A stretch of DNA of 17,911 nucleotides from an uncultured Anaerovibrio sp. GTDB taxonomy: Bacteria; Bacillota; Negativicutes; Selenomonadales; Selenomonadaceae. The stretch spans positions 1 to 17,911 of the forward strand of contig CACZYN010000012.1 of the NCBI GenBank assembly GCA_902785445.1, written 5' to 3'. How positions within the stretch are numbered: the stretch's first letter is position 1; the number at the start of each line of letters is the position of its first letter. Below are positions 14,261-17,911 of the stretch, one piece after another. Position numbers and translations under genes: made by a program. Below the pieces are notes generated by a model. The model had not been told where the DNA came from, ran no database searches, and worked only from the letters and a program-made list of their open reading frames with translations.

Positions 14261-14831
14261 ATAATCTGGCAACCATTTCCGGGGTGAAGTTTGCTGACAG
14301 TCCCATTATGGACATCAGCTGATTAAAGGCCTTATCTCCCTTGCCAATATTTTTTATTACATGATCAGTTAATTTCCAGCTATCAAATTCGCCGTTATTT
14401 TCCGCATATTCCAGGTGATATTTCATATCAGTATTGCTGTGTCCCATCTTCAACATACGGTCAATCAGAGTGACATAATCTACCATGATATAAACAGTTT
14501 CCAGATTTTTAGGAAATATCTTGCTTAATTGTTTTATACCATTGGCACTAAGGGTAGTAACCGAAACATGATGTTTGGTCAAAGCATTTAATACATCGTC
14601 CTTTAACAGACCATAATAGTCACCTTTATAGGTTACCTTTACTACCCATTCTTTCTTCAGGAAATCTGACTGACTAACGAAAATTTTAGTTTTAGTATCC
14701 TTGTCCTGTGGAGTAGGATCTTTGGTGGTATAAACTGGAATACAGCAAACACCCATCTCTATTAGTTTGTGTATAAGAGTAGTTTTACCACACGCATGAG
14801 GTCCAACAAGTGCATAAATTTTACTGGTCAT
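14259..14831 (-). CDS. Guanylate-kinase-like P-loop protein, diverged
   Basis: The 190-residue protein has a P-loop GPHACGKTT at 10-18 and a guanylate-kinase-like order of elements: YTTKDP (34-39), IFVSQSDFLKKE (50-61), YYGLLKDDV (72-80), then a Rossmann-like strand VYIMVDY (113-119). Bona fide guanylate kinases have TTR-PRPGE at the GMP site; here it is TTK-PTPQD, and the arginines of the lid region are mostly replaced (RMLKMGHSN at 125-133). Phosphotransfer to GMP is therefore doubtful; it may bind another nucleotide or act as a regulator. The ATG follows GGTGA. It is a lone minus-strand gene with a possible extended -10 promoter at 14889-14897 (TGA then TAATAT) and a weak -35. Family assignment is reasonable, function unknown. 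Confidence 0.7.
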   Translation of the reverse strand: MTSKIYALVGPHACGKTTLIHKLIEMGVCCIPVYTTKDPTPQDKDTKTKIFVSQSDFLKKEWVVKVTYKGDYYGLLKDDVLNALTKHHVSVTTLSANGIKQLSKIFPKNLETVYIMVDYVTLIDRMLKMGHSNTDMKYHLEYAENNGEFDSWKLTDHVIKNIGKGDKAFNQLMSIMGLSANFTPEMVARL

Positions 14832-14945
14832 ATTATATCACCATCTATTCTACTTATATATAAAACTAATAAATATACTATATAAAAAATATTATCATAA
14901 AATAACATAAATAGAAATAGAATTTGTTTAAATATTTAAATAATT

Positions 14946-15034
14946 ACAACATAAAACGGGCAGCAACCGAACGCTACCCGTTTTACGCCATCTACCTTTT
15001 CCACCAAAACACTGTCCCCACAGTGTTCACCCAC
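14946..15034 (-). ncRNA. Candidate small RNA with two hairpins (or a 32-residue micro-ORF)
   Basis: On the minus strand a promoter (15039-15067) would start transcription near 15032. The first hairpin is AACACTGT-GGGG-ACAGTGTT (15008-15027), perfect over eight pairs. The second is AAAACGGGTAGC/GCTGCCCGTTTT (14953-14984), twelve pairs with one G-T and an eight-base loop, ending in TTTTAT and looking like an intrinsic terminator. A product of about 90 bases would result. The same strand also has an open frame at 14936-15034 (GTG start, MGEHCGDSVLVEKVDGVKRV... ending CCPFYVVII) without a ribosome binding site. I do not recognise a known RNA family. RNA is favoured because the frame has no Shine-Dalgarno site and both hairpins sit inside it. 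Confidence 0.45.
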
Positions 15035-15038
15035 TGTT

Positions 15039-15067
15039 ATATTAGCATAATTTAATGGGTTTAGCAA
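15039..15067 (-). promoter_or_regulatory. Promoter of the candidate small RNA
   Basis: On the minus strand TTGCTA (15062-15067) and TAATAT (15039-15044) are separated by 17 bases, with TGC just before the -10 forming an extended -10 element. It points at the two-hairpin element and away from the ppx-like gene. Confidence 0.6.
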
Positions 15068-15071
15068 TAAA

Positions 15072-15087
15072 ATTATGATATCATAAT
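15072..15087. promoter_or_regulatory. 16-base perfect palindrome upstream of the ppx-like gene
   Basis: ATTATGATATCATAAT is its own reverse complement. It lies 61 bases before the ppx-like start codon and five bases from the -35 of the small-RNA promoter, so a dimeric regulator bound here could affect both directions. A weak plus-strand promoter (TTAGCA at 15061-15066, TAATGT at 15084-15089) would overlap it. In A/T-rich DNA a chance palindrome is possible. Confidence 0.4.
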
Positions 15088-15147
15088 GTAGTCGGATAAA
15101 TTAAGATAACTTATTGGCGCGGGATAGAGAAAAATTGGGGGATTAAT

Positions 15148-16053
15148 ATGATACAGGCGATAATTGATATTGGTTCAAATACAGTTAGAATGGCTATTTA
15201 TGAAATAAAGGGAGGTAATATTGATTTTATTCATAAAAAAAAGCATATGTTGGGCTTAGCCTCTTATCTGGATAACAATGTTATGACCAGAGAGGGGATT
15301 GATAAGCTATGTGTTATCTTGGAGGAATTTAAGGATTTTCTCAATATATTTAGTATTGAAAATTTGGTTGCCTTTGCTACGGCTGCCCTTCGAAACTGTG
15401 TAAATAGCAAAGATGCTGTAGCGGAGATAAGCAGGCGTACGGGAATTGATATAAGAATATTGTCTGGTGATAAGGAAGCAGAATATGATTTTGTAGGAGC
15501 TACCAGAAATATAGATATGCCCCAGGGAATGCTGGTGGATATTGGAGGAGGCAGTACCGAGTTAGTTTATTACCAAGATGGTGAAATAAAGGAAAAAATT
15601 AGTCTGCATATTGGCTCTTTGGGTTTGAAACGGGAATTTTGCAAGTCTGTTTTACCCAATAAAGACGAAGTTGATAAAATGTATAAAAAAGCAGAAGATG
15701 TGCTGGGATTGGCTACGGGTTTTTCCGGTATAAAATGTATGGTAATTTGTGGAATTGGGGGAACTTTTAAAGGAACCACGGCCTTATATAATGCCCTGTA
15801 TACTAAGGACAGACAGAATAAAGCAGTTTCATCAGGAAAAATTGAAGAAATGATACGAAGATTTGGTAGTACTGGCAAGCTTTCTCAGAATGAAGCTGTA
15901 ATATTGATGAAAAATATTCCTGATCGGATTAACACCATAATTTCAGGTATGGTAATCGCAGATGTCATTGTAAAAAAATTCGGAGTGAACAAGGTAATTT
16001 ATAGTGATTCCGGGGTTCGGGAGGGCTTTATATATTCAGAGATAATTAAGTGA
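15148..16053 (+). CDS. Ppx/GppA-family phosphatase (exopolyphosphatase-like)
   Basis: This protein belongs to the ASKHA-fold family that hydrolyses polyphosphate or the pppGpp gamma-phosphate. The 301-residue product contains DIGSNTVRM at 7-15, ATAALRN at 77-83, SGDKEAEY at 106-113 with the likely catalytic glutamate E110, and the phosphate-binding DIGGGSTEL at 131-139; it ends VREGFIYSEI. It is the short two-domain form without the C-terminal HD-like domains of E. coli Ppx or GppA, so substrate cannot be decided. GGGGG lies about six bases before the ATG. It is followed by gyrA after 77 bases that include a separate promoter. Confidence 0.9.
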   Translation: MIQAIIDIGSNTVRMAIYEIKGGNIDFIHKKKHMLGLASYLDNNVMTREGIDKLCVILEEFKDFLNIFSIENLVAFATAALRNCVNSKDAVAEISRRTGIDIRILSGDKEAEYDFVGATRNIDMPQGMLVDIGGGSTELVYYQDGEIKEKISLHIGSLGLKREFCKSVLPNKDEVDKMYKKAEDVLGLATGFSGIKCMVICGIGGTFKGTTALYNALYTKDRQNKAVSSGKIEEMIRRFGSTGKLSQNEAVILMKNIPDRINTIISGMVIADVIVKKFGVNKVIYSDSGVREGFIYSEIIK

Positions 16054-16057
16054 AAAC

Positions 16058-16086
16058 TTCCTAAAATCCTTTAAATATGGTATAAT
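16058..16086 (+). promoter_or_regulatory. gyrA promoter with extended -10
   Basis: TATAAT (16081-16086) is a perfect -10 and is preceded by TGG (16078-16080), an extended element. The -35 at 17-base spacing, TTCCTA (16058-16063), is weak, as is common with extended -10 promoters. Transcription would start near 16093, giving a leader of about 38 bases. Confidence 0.75.
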
Positions 16087-16130
16087 TAGAAGCTGATTGA
16101 TTTTGTAACTTGTTATTTTGAGGTGAGATA

Positions 16131-17911
16131 GTGGAATTTGGTGAAGGTAAGATTTTACCGGTAAATCTGGAACAGGAAATGCGTAATTCCTACATTGATT
16201 ACGCCATGAGTGTTATTGTATCCAGAGCAATACCAGATGTTCGTGATGGTTTAAAACCAGTTCATAGAAGAATATTATATGCTATGCAGGAAGCAGGTAT
16301 GACTTCCGGCAAGCCATATAAGAAATCCGCCCGTATAGTGGGTGAAGTATTGGGTAAATATCATCCACACGGTGATAGCTCCGTATATGATGCTATTGTT
16401 CGTATGGCCCAGGATTTTTCCATGCGGTATCTGTTGGCAGATGGTCATGGAAACTTTGGCTCCGTGGATGGTGATCCGGCAGCGGCAATGCGTTATACTG
16501 AGGTTCGTATGTCAAAGATTTCCGAGCTTATGCTGCAGGATATTGACAAGGAAACAGTAGATTTTGTTCCCAACTATGATGAGTCTTTAAAGGAACCATG
16601 TGTATTGCCTTCTAAATTTCCGGAGCTGTTGGTTAACGGTACTTCCGGTATAGCAGTTGGTATGGCTACCAATATACCACCTCATAACATGAATGAGGTA
16701 ATTGATGGTGTATTGATGCTTATTGATAATCCGGATGCCACAGCTGAGGAGCTGATGACAGTAGTTAAGGGTCCTGATTTCCCTACAGGTGGTCTTATTA
16801 TGGGCACCAGCGGTATCAAGAGTGCTTATACCACCGGCCGCGGTCAGATAAAGATGCGGGCCAAGGCCAATATTGAGACCATGTCCAATGGTAAGCCACG
16901 GATTATTGTTACTGAGCTTCCTTATCAGGTAAATAAGGCCCGTCTGATTGAAAAAATTGCTGATTTGGTACGGGACAAGCAGATTGAAGGTATTACTGAT
17001 CTAAGAGATGAATCTGACCGTAGTGGTATGCGGATTGTTATTGAGCTGCGCAAGGATATTAATCCTGATGTAATGCTCAATCAGCTTTATAAGCATACCC
17101 AGATGCAGGAGACCTTTGGTGTAATCATGTTGGCCCTGGTGGACAATCAGCCAAAGGTATTAACCTTAAAGCAGGTTCTTCATTATTACATAAAACATCA
17201 GGAAGATGTTATTACCAGACGTACCCGTTATGAACTGGCCAAGGCAGAAGCCAGAGCCCACATCTTGGAGGGTTTGAATATTGCTCTTGACCATATTGAT
17301 GCGGTAATTACCACTATTCGTGAGTCCAGAACTGCGGATATCGCCCGTGCAGCCTTGATGGAGGGCTTTAGCCTTACTGAAAAACAGGCTCAGGCTATTC
17401 TTGATCTGCGTCTCCAGCGTTTAACAGGTCTGGAGCGGGAAAAGATTGAAGAAGAGTATCAGGAAATCTTAAAGCGTATCGAATGGTTGAAGTCGGTATT
17501 GGCTGATGAGTGGAAGATAATGGAAATCATCAAGGAGGAGCTTACCGAGGTTAAGCAGAAGTTTGGCGATGAGCGTCGTACCAATATTACTCATGATATG
17601 AGTGATATTGATATTGAAGATATGATTGCCGATGATGATGTGGTGGTTACCATTACCCATCGAAATTATATCAAGCGCATTAAACTTGATACTTACCGCC
17701 GCCAGAATCGGGGCGGTACTGGTGTAAATGGTATGCCAACCAAGGAGGATGATTTTGTTGAAAATCTTCTGATTACCACCAACCATCACACTATTCTGTT
17801 CTATACCAACAAGGGTAGGGTATATTATCTCAAGGCTTATCAGATTGCAGAAGCCAGTCGTACTGCCAAGGGAACGGCCCTGATTAACCTGTTGAAGCTG
17901 GATATTCTGGG
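16131..17911 (+). CDS. gyrA: GyrA, DNA gyrase subunit A (3' end outside window)
   Basis: GyrA carries the DNA-cleaving tyrosine of gyrase and wraps DNA through its C-terminal beta-pinwheel. It starts with GTG at 16131, after GAGGTGAG, giving MEFGEGKILPVNLEQEMRNS, a normal GyrA N-terminus. About 593 residues are visible. The catalytic Tyr122 lies in MRYTEVRM (120-127), exactly as in E. coli. The quinolone region reads HPHGDSSVYD (78-87), with Ser83 and Asp87 intact. The first pinwheel blade has QNRGGTG at 525-531, the equivalent of the GyrA box (QRRGGKG). That box, together with proximity to gyrB, favours GyrA over ParC. The frame is open to the window edge. Confidence 0.96.
   Translation, partial: MEFGEGKILPVNLEQEMRNSYIDYAMSVIVSRAIPDVRDGLKPVHRRILYAMQEAGMTSGKPYKKSARIVGEVLGKYHPHGDSSVYDAIVRMAQDFSMRYLLADGHGNFGSVDGDPAAAMRYTEVRMSKISELMLQDIDKETVDFVPNYDESLKEPCVLPSKFPELLVNGTSGIAVGMATNIPPHNMNEVIDGVLMLIDNPDATAEELMTVVKGPDFPTGGLIMGTSGIKSAYTTGRGQIKMRAKANIETMSNGKPRIIVTELPYQVNKARLIEKIADLVRDKQIEGITDLRDESDRSGMRIVIELRKDINPDVMLNQLYKHTQMQETFGVIMLALVDNQPKVLTLKQVLHYYIKHQEDVITRRTRYELAKAEARAHILEGLNIALDHIDAVITTIRESRTADIARAALMEGFSLTEKQAQAILDLRLQRLTGLEREKIEEEYQEILKRIEWLKSVLADEWKIMEIIKEELTEVKQKFGDERRTNITHDMSDIDIEDMIADDDVVVTITHRNYIKRIKLDTYRRQNRGGTGVNGMPTKEDDFVENLLITTNHHTILFYTNKGRVYYLKAYQIAEASRTAKGTALINLLKLDIL

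Larger units (their letters stand above)
14832..15147. other. Intergenic region with promoters and a structured minus-strand element
   Basis: This 316-base gap is very A/T-rich except for a G/C-richer block at 14953-15034. It holds the leader of the kinase-like gene (14832-14897), a 14-base palindrome TTTAAATATTTAAA (14927-14940), two strong hairpins with a promoter reading left (14946-15067), and a 16-base palindrome before the ppx-like gene. No conventional gene is present. Confidence 0.7.

Noticed and set aside
14927..14940. Palindrome TTTAAATATTTAAA as an operator
   Set aside because: Composed only of A and T in very A/T-rich DNA, so chance is a sufficient explanation.
1..17911. tRNA, rRNA, CRISPR arrays, transposases or prophage genes
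   Set aside because: No cloverleaf, rRNA segment, regular repeat-spacer array or mobile-element protein was seen on either strand.

Overview
This window is a chromosomal replication-origin neighbourhood from a low-GC bacterium of the Bacillota. The best guess is the Negativicutes (Selenomonas/Anaerovibrio/Megamonas type), but that rests on general gene order and protein style, not on a search. Gene order is the classic one: on the minus strand, reading away from the origin, rpmH-rnpA-yidD-yidC-jag(khpB)-mnmE-mnmG-rsmG; on the plus strand dnaA-dnaN-yaaA-recF-DUF721(DciA-like)-gyrB, then htpX, a minus-strand guanylate-kinase-like gene, a Ppx/GppA-family gene and gyrA, which runs off the right edge. 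rsmG is cut by the left edge.

Origin: two non-coding regions flank dnaA. The rpmH-dnaA gap (5741-6147) holds a consensus promoter for rpmH, a dnaA promoter whose -35 lies inside a DnaA-box-like site, two clusters of DnaA boxes and an A/T-rich tract. The dnaA-dnaN gap (7552-7810) holds more DnaA boxes and a close match in layout to the Bacillus subtilis basal unwinding system: DnaA box, weak second box, GGCCC, a run of CTA-type DnaA-trios, then an A/T-rich unwinding tract. The origin therefore looks bipartite.

Minus-strand operon (1-5740): ribosomal protein L34, RNase P protein, membrane insertion (YidD, YidC), RNA-binding KhpB, the tRNA U34 modification pair MnmE/MnmG and the 16S rRNA methyltransferase RsmG. 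Several members start with TTG. Hairpins lie between rpmH and rnpA and between jag and mnmE, so expression may be graded along the operon.

Plus-strand operon (6148-13243): initiator, sliding clamp, an S4-domain RNA-binding protein, RecF, a 302-residue DUF721 protein with a zinc-ribbon-like insert in very A/T-rich DNA, and gyrase B. Between gyrB and gyrA sits an interruption (13244-16130): an HtpX protease with its own promoter, a bidirectional terminator, a diverged guanylate-kinase-like protein on the minus strand, a 316-base non-coding stretch and a Ppx/GppA-type protein. That non-coding stretch is the most puzzling part of the window. On the minus strand it carries an extended -10 promoter followed by about 90 bases with two strong hairpins, which is either a small RNA or a 32-residue micro-ORF.
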